Shown here in pieces: positions 18,955 through 27,408 of a DNA stretch of 64,000 nt. How positions within the stretch are numbered: position 1 is the stretch's first letter; each line of letters starts with the position of its first letter. Source of the stretch: Bacillota bacterium. Lineage in GTDB: Bacteria > Bacillota > Clostridia > Christensenellales > SZUA-584. A program made the translations under genes and the position numbers. Below the pieces are notes generated by a model, which did no database searches, had not been told where the DNA came from, and saw only the letters and a program-made list of their open reading frames with translations. The stretch covers positions 1 through 64,000 of the forward strand of contig JAEWTL010000037.1 of NCBI GenBank assembly GCA_023459495.1, in the 5' to 3' direction.

Positions 18955-19622
18955 GTGAAGAAAGTAAATCGGCAGAAAAGAAAACAATAAAAAAAGCATT
19001 CAAGAGATTAGGTCAAATGTGGTTTTTTCGGAAGTGCTCAGAAATATGGAAGAAGTTTAAAACCAAGCATCCAGGGATCGCCCAATTTATCGTATTTTTT
19101 ATGCTCAGCAATGGTGTGACGGTACTCCAGATGGTAATGATGCCCGCGTTTAAGGTGCTGTTTGGGTATACGGATTTAGTTAACGCTAATTTTCAGGTTT
19201 GGCAGATTGGGCATAATTTTGACGGTAGTATATATTACGTTTTCAATTATGCCAAAGGTGCAATCACGGAAGGGGGCGGAGGTGGCCTTGCGTATTTTCT
19301 TGCCGTGCAGATTACGCTACTTATTGCTCAAACAATCAATTTTTTTGCACAGCGGAACATTACTTTTAAATCCAATGGAAATCCGTGGTGGGCAGCGTTA
19401 TGGTACTTTATCGCCTATATTATTATCTCGGTTGGCGCGGCTGCATTGCAGGGCCTATACAAGGCGCCTATTTATAATTTGCTGATTAATACATGGGGAC
19501 TTGGAGGATGGGGTGAAACTCTGGCCGATTTTATCACAATTATTATTTACTGCGCGATATCGTTCTGGGTGTTCTTCCCGATTTTTAAACTTATTTTTCG
19601 GAGAAAAGAAGAAATAGAATAA
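18951..19622 (+). CDS. GtrA-like membrane protein
   Basis: 223 residues with a charged N-terminal tail of about 40 residues and four to five hydrophobic segments. The stretch AQTINFFAQRNITFKSNGN matches the loop motif of GtrA family proteins, which move polyprenyl-linked sugars across the membrane or support glycan decoration. GtrA proteins are usually about 120-150 residues; here an insertion of about 50 residues (HNFDGSIYYVFNYAKGA) separates the first helices. It overlaps the canonical GH3 gene and precedes a GT2 glycosyltransferase, the usual partner of GtrA. Confidence 0.75.
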   Translation: MSEESKSAEKKTIKKAFKRLGQMWFFRKCSEIWKKFKTKHPGIAQFIVFFMLSNGVTVLQMVMMPAFKVLFGYTDLVNANFQVWQIGHNFDGSIYYVFNYAKGAITEGGGGGLAYFLAVQITLLIAQTINFFAQRNITFKSNGNPWWAALWYFIAYIIISVGAAALQGLYKAPIYNLLINTWGLGGWGETLADFITIIIYCAISFWVFFPIFKLIFRRKEEIE

Positions 19623-19680
19623 TAATTCATATATAATGTATGTGCCGTATGGGTAACAAAATATTATTGGAGCGCCGAAA

Positions 19681-20700
19681 ATGAAGCTATTGACAATTAC
19701 GGTTCCCTGCTTTAATTCAGAGCAGTATATGAAAAAGTGTATTGACAGTATTCTTGCTGGCGGAGAACGGGTTGAAATCATCATTATTAATGACGGATCA
19801 ACCGATCGTACTGGTTTAATTGCCGATGAGTACACGCATAAGTACCCCGACACGATAAAAGTGATTCATCAGATTAACGGAGGGCATGGCGAAGGTATTA
19901 ATCAGGGGATTCGGCATGCATCGGGAACTTATTTTAAAGTGGTTGATTCGGACGACTGGCTAGGAGAAAATGAACTTAGAACCGTTTTAGACCGTTTGGA
20001 AGAAGTGGAGCAGGAAGGCGGCATAGATATGCTTGTATCCAACTATGTATACGAGCACAACGGCAAAAGAAAAAAGCGTGTGATCCGTTACCAAAACATT
20101 TTTCCGGCAAACGTTGTAGTACGTTGGAAAGACACGCGGCGGTTCTTTGAACATCAATATCTTACGATACATTCCGTAGCCTATAAGACGCAGATGCTCC
20201 GTGCATGCGGAATCGAGCTCCCGAAGCATGTCTTTTACGAGGATAACCTTTTTGTATATAAGCCCTTGCCAATGGTGAAGAAGATTCTATATATGGATAT
20301 TGATTTATATCATTATCAAATTGGTCGAGAGGGACAATCCGTTGCTGAGCAAGCGCTAAAAAAACGCTATGCGCATCAACTCAGCATTGCGAAGGCGATT
20401 TTTGTTGCGCATGACTTGAAGACAATAAGGAAGGAAGAACCCAAGCTTGGAAGGTATATGTACCATGAAGCAAAGATGATGCTAATTATGGCAACCGCAT
20501 TTGCGCGCCTTAACAAGACCGACCAAGCTGAAATTCATATTAAGAGGTTATGGGATGAGGTGACTCAGCATGCTCCTGAGATGGGGAAGCGGATCCGTTA
20601 CCGCTCGGAGGCGGCGTTGATAAATAAACCGGGGAGCATTGGCAGGTCAGCTTGCATTATGTTCTATAAGCTGGCTAAAAAAGTAGTGCCATTTAATTAG
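19681..20700 (+). CDS. Family 2 glycosyltransferase
   Basis: 339 residues with the GT2 fold at the N-terminus: TVPCFNSEQYMKKCIDSIL, IIINDGSTDRT, and a DXD-type metal/nucleotide-sugar motif VVDSDDWL near residue 85. No membrane segment is visible, so it should act at the cytoplasmic face. The C-terminal 120 residues are helical and of unknown role. It follows GtrA and precedes UDP-galactopyranose mutase, suggesting transfer of a sugar, possibly galactofuranose, to a surface glycan. ATG has only a weak GGAGCG site. Confidence 0.88.
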   Translation: MKLLTITVPCFNSEQYMKKCIDSILAGGERVEIIIINDGSTDRTGLIADEYTHKYPDTIKVIHQINGGHGEGINQGIRHASGTYFKVVDSDDWLGENELRTVLDRLEEVEQEGGIDMLVSNYVYEHNGKRKKRVIRYQNIFPANVVVRWKDTRRFFEHQYLTIHSVAYKTQMLRACGIELPKHVFYEDNLFVYKPLPMVKKILYMDIDLYHYQIGREGQSVAEQALKKRYAHQLSIAKAIFVAHDLKTIRKEEPKLGRYMYHEAKMMLIMATAFARLNKTDQAEIHIKRLWDEVTQHAPEMGKRIRYRSEAALINKPGSIGRSACIMFYKLAKKVVPFN

Positions 20701-20738
20701 TTGAGATATTGCTTATATCACGGGACAGGAGATATAAA

Positions 20739-21626
20739 ATGCCGGCATACTTAACACATAGGGCTGCAGGAGAGAAGGTACTGAGAAAATTGGGTATCGG
20801 GGAAATACCGCACAATCGGGCGTTTTACTTTGGATGTCAGGGACCGGACATATTGTATTTTAGCAGAGGGGTTTTTTCTGATGGATTATGCCTGGGGCTC
20901 AAGATGCACAAGAAGAAAACACGGGAGTTGATTTATCATGCGTTGAATTATATAAAGGTGTATCAAAATGCGGATAAAGATGAATTGATTTCCTATATGG
21001 CGGGTTTTTTAACACATTATGCCATCGATAAGAATTCTCATCCATTTATTTATGATAAATCGGGTATGAATGTTGGCTTGCACCATGCTATGGAATATAC
21101 ATGGGATTATTATTCATCTAAAGAGGCGTGGGATATGGAACCTCGGCAATTTGATATTTTAGCTGATATCAAATACGGAAAAATCAGCAAAGGTATTTCT
21201 GAATGGTATGTGTCGGCGGCAAAAGATGTATATGGGAGGACACTTAAAGAAGATGCCGCATACCAGTCTTTGTGCATATTTGCAAAATCGAAAAAAAGAA
21301 TATATACTAATCTGCCTTTGGCGGGGAGGATATTTTTACGGGTGACGAGCGGATTGAAGACAAAGGAATTACTTCATACCGGATACAGAAGTGAAAACTT
21401 GTTTTCGGATTTCGAGCGTGCAAAAATGAAGCGCACAATTGTCAATGGTGTGAATGATGCCTGCGATTTGATTTCTTTTATGCTGAAGTATATTAACGGA
21501 ACGGGTATTCAATTTCCTGAAAGAATCGTCAATTGCGATTTTCTTGGTAACCTGCTTCCCGCAGCTGAAGAAAATTTGTGTACCAACGAAGAGCCGATAC
21601 TTTTAGATTACATAACACGCAACTGA
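20739..21626 (+). CDS. Zinc-dependent phospholipase C family protein
   Basis: 295 residues from ATG 20739, chosen for GGACAGGAGA upstream and because the protein then begins MPAYLTHRAAGEKVL, the family's usual start. Metal-binding His and Asp residues of the zinc phospholipase C/S1-P1 nuclease fold are visible: THRAAG, GCQGPDILYF, GFLTHYAIDKNSHPF and HHAMEY. No signal peptide is seen, unlike secreted alpha-toxin, so these Clostridia homologues may act inside the cell. Substrate unknown; a phospholipid or lipid-linked intermediate is possible. Confidence 0.8.
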   Translation: MPAYLTHRAAGEKVLRKLGIGEIPHNRAFYFGCQGPDILYFSRGVFSDGLCLGLKMHKKKTRELIYHALNYIKVYQNADKDELISYMAGFLTHYAIDKNSHPFIYDKSGMNVGLHHAMEYTWDYYSSKEAWDMEPRQFDILADIKYGKISKGISEWYVSAAKDVYGRTLKEDAAYQSLCIFAKSKKRIYTNLPLAGRIFLRVTSGLKTKELLHTGYRSENLFSDFERAKMKRTIVNGVNDACDLISFMLKYINGTGIQFPERIVNCDFLGNLLPAAEENLCTNEEPILLDYITRN

Positions 21627-21657
21627 GAAGTTTTTGGCTGTTAATGGGAGATTCAAA

Positions 21658-22752
21658 ATGAAGTATGACTTTTTAATCGTAGGGAGCGGTCTGTTTGGAG
21701 CTGTTTTTGCATATGAAGCGACTCAAAGAGGCAGATCATGTATGGTTGTGGAAAAGCGTAGTCATATTGGGGGTAATATTTTTAGTGAGTATCGGGATGG
21801 TATCGGGATTCATCGATACGGTGCGCACATTTTTCATACGGGTATGAAAAACATATGGGACTATGTGAGGAAATTTGCGTGTTTTAATCAATACATTAAT
21901 TGCCCAGTGGCAAATTACAAGGGGGAAATATATAATCTCCCTTTTAATATGAACACCTTTTACAGGATGTGGGGTGTCCTGGCGCCGCAAGACGCTGAAA
22001 GGATAATCAAGCAGCAAAGGTCAGAAATAATAGGTGAACCACAGAACCTCGAGGAACAAGCTATTTCAATGGTTGGGCGCGATATATATGAGAAGCTGAT
22101 AAAAGGCTATACGGAAAAGCAATGGGGGAGAAGTTGCCGCGATCTTCCTACATTTATCATTCAACGCCTGCCTGTACGTTATACTTATGATAACAATTAT
22201 TTTGGCGATCCGTATCAGGGGATTCCAATTGGCGGCTATACGCCGATTATAGAAAAAATGCTATCGCACAGTCATGTGGTGTTGAACGCCGACTTTAATA
22301 TTAACCGTAATGAGCTAAAGTATGCGGCCGATATGATTGTTTATACCGGTGCAACTGATGCTTATTTTGATTATTGTTATGGTGCGTTGGAATATCGCGG
22401 CTTGTATTTTGAGACGCAACGGCTGGAAACAGATAATTATCAGGGCGTAGCAGTAATGAATTATACCGACAAAGAGACGCCATATACCAGAATTATCGAG
22501 CATAAGCATTTCGAGTTTGGAAAACAGCCGATAACATATGTGACAAAAGAGTACCCAGTTAAATGTGACAATAACCAAGAACCATATTATCCGATTAATG
22601 ACGATAGAAACCAGGAACTTTTTAACCGGTATCGGTTATTGCAACAGAAGGAAGAAAACGTATTGTTCGGAGGAAGGCTTTCGGAGTATCGTTATTATAA
22701 CATGGATCAAACAATTGCATCAGCACTTGAACTTGTTAACAAAATAACATGA
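21658..22752 (+). CDS. glf: UDP-galactopyranose mutase
   Basis: 364 residues from ATG 21658 (GGGAG upstream), so that the protein opens with the FAD-binding dinucleotide motif DFLIVGSGLFGAVFAYEA. Other family features are RSHIGGNIF, GIHRYGAHIFHT, YTEKQWG, IPIGGYT and ITYVTKEYP. The flavoenzyme interconverts UDP-galactopyranose and UDP-galactofuranose and needs reduced FAD. The length is normal. It is the best evidence that this block makes a galactofuranose-containing surface glycan, with the GT2 and GtrA-like genes upstream. Confidence 0.95.
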   Translation: MKYDFLIVGSGLFGAVFAYEATQRGRSCMVVEKRSHIGGNIFSEYRDGIGIHRYGAHIFHTGMKNIWDYVRKFACFNQYINCPVANYKGEIYNLPFNMNTFYRMWGVLAPQDAERIIKQQRSEIIGEPQNLEEQAISMVGRDIYEKLIKGYTEKQWGRSCRDLPTFIIQRLPVRYTYDNNYFGDPYQGIPIGGYTPIIEKMLSHSHVVLNADFNINRNELKYAADMIVYTGATDAYFDYCYGALEYRGLYFETQRLETDNYQGVAVMNYTDKETPYTRIIEHKHFEFGKQPITYVTKEYPVKCDNNQEPYYPINDDRNQELFNRYRLLQQKEENVLFGGRLSEYRYYNMDQTIASALELVNKIT

Positions 22753-22849
22753 GAGAAGTTATATAGTGGATTGATTTGAATCGGGCATATTTAATTAGGG
22801 ACAAGCATTATCGGCGCAATGCTTTAATAAATAATTGGGGGATTAACGC

Positions 22850-23082
22850 ATGTTGGTTATTATAGCTATAATTACTATCGGTATAATTCTGGGTGGCCTA
22901 GTTTACTATCTTTTCTTTTCAACTCCTCGATATAGCATCCCTGGGATATTCGTGAAGAAGATTCGGGTAAAGAAAAACAAAAGCAAATTGGAACCATGAT
23001 CGGTATCGTGGCCGGTTTGGCTTTCCCATGCTTCATGCTATGGATTCCCTGTGTCATCGCCCCTGTCAGCTTCGGATTGTAA
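22850..23082 (+). pseudogene. Frameshifted small membrane protein
   Basis: ATG 22850, after TTGGGGG, opens a hydrophobic ORF beginning MLVIIAIITIGIILGGLVYY that stops at 22999. In the next frame the sequence goes on as DIREEDSGKEKQKQIGTM and then a second hydrophobic stretch MIGIVAGLAFPCFMLWIP, ending with a stop at 23080-23082. Together they look like a two-helix protein broken by one frameshift; alternatively the first part is a real 49-residue peptide. Confidence 0.4.
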
Positions 23083-23780
23083 TCTTGCAGGTATCATGAA
23101 CAGCAAGAAAGCGAGATCATCGCAGTGCTTGAAAGTCGAATTGACCGAAAGAGCGATACGGTGCCAAGTATTACAAATTCCTGAACGCCGAGAGCGAAGC
23201 GGCATTTGACGAGTACATTATTACTATCTCATACGACGATATACTTTGACACAGATCACTTGCTCATATACACAGGGAACTGGTAGGAGGTGAATATGGT
23301 GAGAAAATATGGGCGAGAGGTAAAGACGCTTGTCAAAAGCGCTTATTCCAAAACCGTAATGCAAAAATTAAAACAGGAGAAGCTATGCTTTACTACGTTA
23401 TATATCAGCAATCAATATATACTGATAAAGGTTATCCCGATTGTGCGTGCCATGGCGGATGGCTCCTATATCTTCCCACAATATACCTTAGGAGTACAGT
23501 AATGTGAATATCGCTACGCCATCTCAATCTCATTCGGGTTCATATATTTCCTACTGATAGCTATCCTATCGGCGATAAGATGAAAATATCTAGGCTGCCA
23601 AAGCCCTTCAGGGCTGGCGGGTTGATTTGTGCACGCTTTTAAAGGCCTTCCAATGGTGGTCATGCGATTGGAGGGCCTTTTATGCGCGCAAAGATTTTAC
23701 ATCGGATGATGGAGGGGCCGCCACCTTGCTGTGACGGCTTGGCTTAGCTAACGGTTTTAGTCTACTACCATGACAATAAA
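23083..23780 (+). other. Decayed small genes left of the ICE recombination end
   Basis: Coding-like pieces such as EQQESEIIAVLESRID (about 23100-23150) and KYYKFLNAESEAAFDEYI (about 23164-23220) are interrupted by frameshifts. Possible small ORFs lie at 23296-23502 and 23385-23507. An inverted repeat (AAAGGCCTTCCAAT at 23641-23654 with ATTGGAGGGCCTTT at 23667-23680) could be a weak terminator. Confidence 0.4.
23296..23502 (+). CDS. Hypothetical small basic protein
   Basis: 68 residues from ATG 23296 after a perfect TAGGAGGTGAAT site. It is rich in Lys and Tyr and has no recognisable motif. A different-frame ORF (23385-23507) overlaps it and also has an AGGAG site, so at most one is likely to be real. 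The surrounding sequence is decayed, which lowers confidence. Confidence 0.3.
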   Translation: MVRKYGREVKTLVKSAYSKTVMQKLKQEKLCFTTLYISNQYILIKVIPIVRAMADGSYIFPQYTLGVQ

Positions 23781-23788
23781 ATCACGAA

Positions 23789-23817
23789 AAAAATGAGCGT
23801 GCTTTGCGCTCATTTTT
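23789..23817 (+). terminator. Terminator ahead of the sigma factor gene
   Basis: AAAAATGAGCG pairs with CGCTCATTTTT around a short loop, with T residues on the 3' side and A residues on the 5' side, so it may work in both directions. It separates the decayed region from the ICE regulatory genes. Confidence 0.7.
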
Positions 23818-23970
23818 CATTTGATACCTTTCGCGAATTTTTACACGCAAATATTCTTTTACATTTTTTAATATTGCCGTTTTTCCAAATAACCATAAGT
23901 GGCAAAGGCTGTCGCGGCCCTCCGATCAATCTGACCTTTTCAGATTTCAGATTAATCGGAGGTACAAAAA

Positions 23971-24453
23971 ATGGATGAGTATCATCCCAAACGCAGAAAG
24001 GACAAGTATAATCCCTATACGATAAAAAAGCAGAGTGGCTGCTATTTTCTCTCGTTTCAGGACGGTCAGGGCATACCGTATGAGCTGGAAATTCCGAAGG
24101 CTTTTTACGACCTATTCAATGCTTTTGAGCTTCGGGACTTATCCTATCTTAACGAAGTGGACAGGCACATCGAACAATCGGAGTTGACTGAAGCCGCTTT
24201 ATATCAAAGAGCTTCTTCAGCTTCTGAATTGACAGAGGAATTGGCTCTTGCCTCCATTGAAAGCGAACTGCTACATAGGGAAATAGCCAAGCTGCCTGAA
24301 ACTCAGCGTCGAAGGCTACTGCTTTACTATTTTGGAGAATTGACCTATGAGCAGATCGCAACGATGGAAGGCTGTACGAAAATGCCAGTCAAACGTTCGA
24401 TTGACCGGGCAGAAGAAAAAATTCGACAGGAATTAAAAAACTTCAAAAAGTAG
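23971..24453 (+). CDS. ICE sigma-70-type region 4 regulator
   Basis: 160 residues; ATG after GGAGG. The C-terminal half holds a sigma region 4 helix-turn-helix (LPETQRRRLLLYYFGELTYEQIATMEGC, split in prose: the LTYEQIA helix and the following KRSIDRAEEKIRQEL recognition part). The N-terminal half is charged and lacks sigma region 2. Small sigma-like proteins of this size are standard near the recombinase end of Tn916/Tn1549-like elements and are thought to control their mobility genes. A clear terminator follows, then the structured RNA and the toxin gene. Confidence 0.85.
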   Translation: MDEYHPKRRKDKYNPYTIKKQSGCYFLSFQDGQGIPYELEIPKAFYDLFNAFELRDLSYLNEVDRHIEQSELTEAALYQRASSASELTEELALASIESELLHREIAKLPETQRRRLLLYYFGELTYEQIATMEGCTKMPVKRSIDRAEEKIRQELKNFKK

Positions 24454-24479
24454 AGGGGCTACTTTTGACCTCTAAGTGA

Positions 24480-24524
24480 GGAAACAGGTGAAGGGATTTA
24501 GGTGCCTTTGCCTGTTTCCGTTTT
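24480..24524 (+). terminator. Terminator of the ICE sigma factor gene
   Basis: GGAAACAGG (24480-24488) pairs with CCTGTTTCC (24511-24519), followed by GTTTT. It closes the sigma gene, so the RNA downstream needs its own promoter. Confidence 0.7.
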
Positions 24525-24689
24525 GCGGCGACAGGATGTTCCTTGAAAATTGAATACCCATTTCATTAGGTACGTTCCCATTGCTGCTGTGATGAACGGC
24601 AGCCACATTAGCGGTGCGCCATGACCTGCGGAACAGGAAGCAAACAGATTTCACTCTTTATTTTCGGTCTGTGCTTGCCCTTGTCCCAA

Positions 24690-25015
24690 AGCGAGCGAGA
24701 ATCCTCCGGCTATCAATACCGGGTTGCCCCCGGTACGGCCATAACTAGGCAATGGGGTCAAAGATACTCCCGTCCAGTCACAGCCCCGCATATGCGGGAT
24801 TACGCAATGAGGGCGGCTCTGTGAGAACCACAGTTGGGGTGAAACTCCCGTGGAGCTGGTAAGCAGCCAGTCGCTTGATGATTTCCCGTAATGCTCCGGG
24901 GTGTCGAGGACAAATTGGAGCGTTTGAATATACAAGGCCAGACACAGGGCGGATTTTTAGGGGCTAATTCCATATGCCCATTCAAGCTTAAAACCTTGCG
25001 GCCTGGCCCTACATA
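24690..25015 (+). ncRNA. Orphan HEARO / OMEGA (IscB-type) RNA candidate
   Basis: A gene-free, GC-rich, strongly structured stretch. In order: ACCGGG/CCCGGT hairpin (about 24718-24733), AATGGGGTC...ACTCCC (about 24751-24771), CCCGC-ATAT-GCGGG hairpin (24785-24798), GAGGGCGGCTC, GAGAACCACAG, GGGGTGAAACTCCC, CTGGTAAGCAGCCAGTCGC, and a long-range GGCCAG/CTGGCC pairing (about 24936 and 25002). This series resembles what I recall of HEARO RNAs (Rfam RF02033), the guide scaffolds of IscB/IsrB nucleases. The nuclease ORF expected downstream on the same strand is absent; a MazF-like gene sits there instead. Exact ends are uncertain. It could be another ICE-borne structured RNA. Confidence 0.6.
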
Positions 25016-25054
25016 TCCAGAGAGGATGTGAATATTCACAGTGAGGCCGAACCA

Positions 25055-25423
25055 ATGACAACACTCATTTTGCGCGGTGATATTTACCGCGCCGATTTAA
25101 ATCCCGTAATGGGCAGCGAGCAGGGCGGTATACGCCCGGTTCTCGTGATTCAAAACGATATCGGCAACAAGCACAGCCCCACCGTGATCGTTGCGGCAAT
25201 CACCAGCAGGGACAAACCCTATCTACCGACACACATACTCCTTACGGGCTTACAGACCTTGGGGCGCAATTCCATCGCGCTATTGGAGCAGATCAGGACG
25301 ATAGATAAGAGCCGACTTACTGAATACATCGGCAGTGTTGGCGCAGAAACCATGGAGGCGGTTGATGCGGCGCTGGCCGTTAGCGTAGGATTAAGAAACG
25401 TGCCGTTTTCAAATAACAGGTAG
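25055..25423 (+). CDS. PemK/MazF-type toxin
   Basis: 122 residues from ATG 25055 (GTGAGG eight bases upstream; a GTG at 25028 is in frame but its site is too close). Family hallmarks are LRGDIYRADLNPVMGSEQGG, RPVLVIQNDIGNKHSPTVIV and AAITSR. MazF proteins are sequence-specific mRNA endonucleases; the conserved Arg of RPVLVIQND and the Thr/Ser of AAITSR are present. No antitoxin-like gene precedes it. It is followed ten bases later by a small ORF and the recombinase, a common ICE order, so it may have an element-maintenance or regulatory role. Confidence 0.85.
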   Translation: MTTLILRGDIYRADLNPVMGSEQGGIRPVLVIQNDIGNKHSPTVIVAAITSRDKPYLPTHILLTGLQTLGRNSIALLEQIRTIDKSRLTEYIGSVGAETMEAVDAALAVSVGLRNVPFSNNR

Positions 25424-25433
25424 GAGGTGGCGT

Positions 25434-25601
25434 ATGGAGGCTGTTAATCATATCAGACAAAATAAATTGATTCGATACAGCATGCAGATCGCCATGCTGA
25501 GGCAATTACTAGCTATGGCCTTAATCACAGATAATGAATTCTCTCTGATTAAGAACAAATTAATGCAAGACTATGGTGTAATTTCAGACCTCACCTGTTG
25601 A
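25434..25601 (+). CDS. SHOCT-like small protein before the recombinase
   Basis: 55 residues; ATG after TAGGAGGTGG, ten bases past the MazF stop, so probably translated with it. The C-terminal half (MALITDNEFSLIKNKL) looks like a SHOCT-type helical hairpin. Small proteins of this kind precede serine recombinases in many Clostridia ICEs. Function unknown; it could act as the partner or antitoxin of the MazF-like protein or as a recombination accessory factor. Confidence 0.7.
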   Translation: MEAVNHIRQNKLIRYSMQIAMLRQLLAMALITDNEFSLIKNKLMQDYGVISDLTC

Positions 25602-25673
25602 TTTACACATTTGGCCTATAATTCATTGCCCGTTATACTATCCGTAAGAATAAGCAAGAGAGGAGAAACTTGT

Positions 25674-27386
25674 ATGCATGAAGTTGAAGTTATAAAGGCA
25701 AACCGTAAAATATCCGATCGAGCCGCTGGAAAGACTTCGGACATATTGCGTATAGCCCCCTATGCAAGAGTTAGTACGGATACAGAGGAGCAATTAAGCA
25801 GCTATAAATCCCAGGTGATGTATTATACTGATCTTGTCCAGAAACGTTCGGACTGGATACTGGCAGATATCTATGCCGATGAGGCGATAACCGGTACCCA
25901 AGTAACAAAGCGTGAGAATTTTCAACGTATGATAAACGACTGTATGGACGGTAAAATCGATATGGTTATTACCAAGTCTATTTCAAGGTTTGCGCGTAAT
26001 ACTCTTGACACCTTAAAATATGTCCGTATGCTAAAGGAAAAAAACATTGCCGTATTTTTCGAAGACGAGAACATCAATACCTTGACTATGGACGGTGAAT
26101 TACTCCTGGTTATATTAAGCTCCGTGGCGCAGCAGGAAGTTGAGAATATTTCCGCCAACGTGAAAAAAGGGCTTAAAATGAAAATGAAGCGCGGAGAACT
26201 CGTTGGCTTTGTGAGTTGTCTTGGGTATGATTATGATCCTGCAGACAAGAGTATCTCTATAAATGAAATCGAAGCAAGGACTGTGCGCTATATTTTTGAA
26301 CGATATATTGAGGGAGCAGGTGCATATGTAATCGCTAAGGAATTGATGGCGTCGGGCTATAGAACAAAGTATGGAAATTCGGAATGGCATGATACAACCG
26401 TATTGGGAATCATTAAAAACGAAAAGTATAAGGGCGACGTTTTACAGGGTAAAACTTTTACCGTTGATCCAATTTCTAAAAGAAGGCTTGATAATTACGG
26501 GGAAGAGGATAAGTACTATATAAAGAGTCACCATGAGCCTATTGTCAGTGAAGAAATATTCGAGAAAGCACAGACAATTTTGAGGAGGAGAAGCAGTCGC
26601 CGTAAAGGAGTTGAGAAGGGTCGACGCGAAAAGTATAGCAGGAAATATTCGTTCAGCAGTAAGTTGGAGTGCGCTTTTTGTGGAAGCAATCTGTCTCGCC
26701 GCAATTGGCATAGCGGTACTGACCATGAAAAGGTTATATGGCAATGTGTGACTGCCACCAAGAAAGGCAAGAAGCATTGCCCTGCGAGTAAAGCGATCCC
26801 TGAAAAGTTACTTGAAGATGCTTTTGTTGAGTCATATGGATTATTATGCGATAATAATACTGATGTTCTCGATGAGCTTGTCCGGAGGATGGAGTCAGTA
26901 CTTCGGAGCAATGATTTTAAAAATCGCCTGGCTAAGGTAGAGAATGAGATAAACCTTATTGAACAAAAACGGGATAAATTAGTCGATATGCATTTGGATG
27001 GTATTATAGATAAAGCAGCCTACGAGAAAAAATATGAAGAGCTGGAGTTAAACTTAAGCACCATGTCAAACGAGAGAGATCAGCTCAGACAATCTACGCA
27101 AGAAGAAACAGGTTTTGAGAAAAGGATAGTGCACTTTCGCAAAGTATTGGAACAAAACAAAGTATTAACTACCTTTGATCGATGTGTGTTTGAAAGTATT
27201 GTTGAAAAAGTCATCATTGGTGAGCTTGACGAAAGCGGAAATGTGAATCCGTATAAGCTGACTTTCGTATATAAAACCGGATTCATCAATACTGTGCAGA
27301 GTAAAATGCATAAACAAATGGGCAATCGAAGACGGGAAAATGATATTGTCAATGTGCCTTCCTATTCCGTGGCCGACACACGTTGA
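25674..27386 (+). CDS. Large serine recombinase (ICE integrase)
   Basis: 570 residues from ATG 25674, chosen for GAGAGGAGAAAC upstream; a farther upstream in-frame ATG lacks a site. The resolvase domain (about 20-170) has the catalytic Ser in YARVSTD and the Arg-rich SISRFARNTLDTLKYVR. A recombinase domain follows (about 180-330, with NGEWHDTTVLGIIKNEKYKG-like sequence). A zinc ribbon starts at CAFCGSNLSRRNW (about 342) and ends CVTATKKGKKHCPAS, and a coiled coil occupies about 415-490. Such enzymes integrate and excise conjugative elements by Ser-linked exchange at short att sites. A 36-base repeat lies 23 bases downstream of the stop. Confidence 0.93.
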   Translation: MHEVEVIKANRKISDRAAGKTSDILRIAPYARVSTDTEEQLSSYKSQVMYYTDLVQKRSDWILADIYADEAITGTQVTKRENFQRMINDCMDGKIDMVITKSISRFARNTLDTLKYVRMLKEKNIAVFFEDENINTLTMDGELLLVILSSVAQQEVENISANVKKGLKMKMKRGELVGFVSCLGYDYDPADKSISINEIEARTVRYIFERYIEGAGAYVIAKELMASGYRTKYGNSEWHDTTVLGIIKNEKYKGDVLQGKTFTVDPISKRRLDNYGEEDKYYIKSHHEPIVSEEIFEKAQTILRRRSSRRKGVEKGRREKYSRKYSFSSKLECAFCGSNLSRRNWHSGTDHEKVIWQCVTATKKGKKHCPASKAIPEKLLEDAFVESYGLLCDNNTDVLDELVRRMESVLRSNDFKNRLAKVENEINLIEQKRDKLVDMHLDGIIDKAAYEKKYEELELNLSTMSNERDQLRQSTQEETGFEKRIVHFRKVLEQNKVLTTFDRCVFESIVEKVIIGELDESGNVNPYKLTFVYKTGFINTVQSKMHKQMGNRRRENDIVNVPSYSVADTR

Positions 27387-27408
27387 GACGGTAGTATTGA
27401 TGTCAAGG

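Noticed and set aside
24621..24935. ORFs on both strands within the structured RNA
   Set aside because: The sequence shows ordered hairpins rather than coding pattern, and the ORFs have no ribosome binding sites.
24690..25015. Group II intron or T-box reading of the structured region
   Set aside because: No domain V-like GAGC/GUUCG hairpin, no reverse transcriptase gene, and no T-box UGGN-type antiterminator seen.
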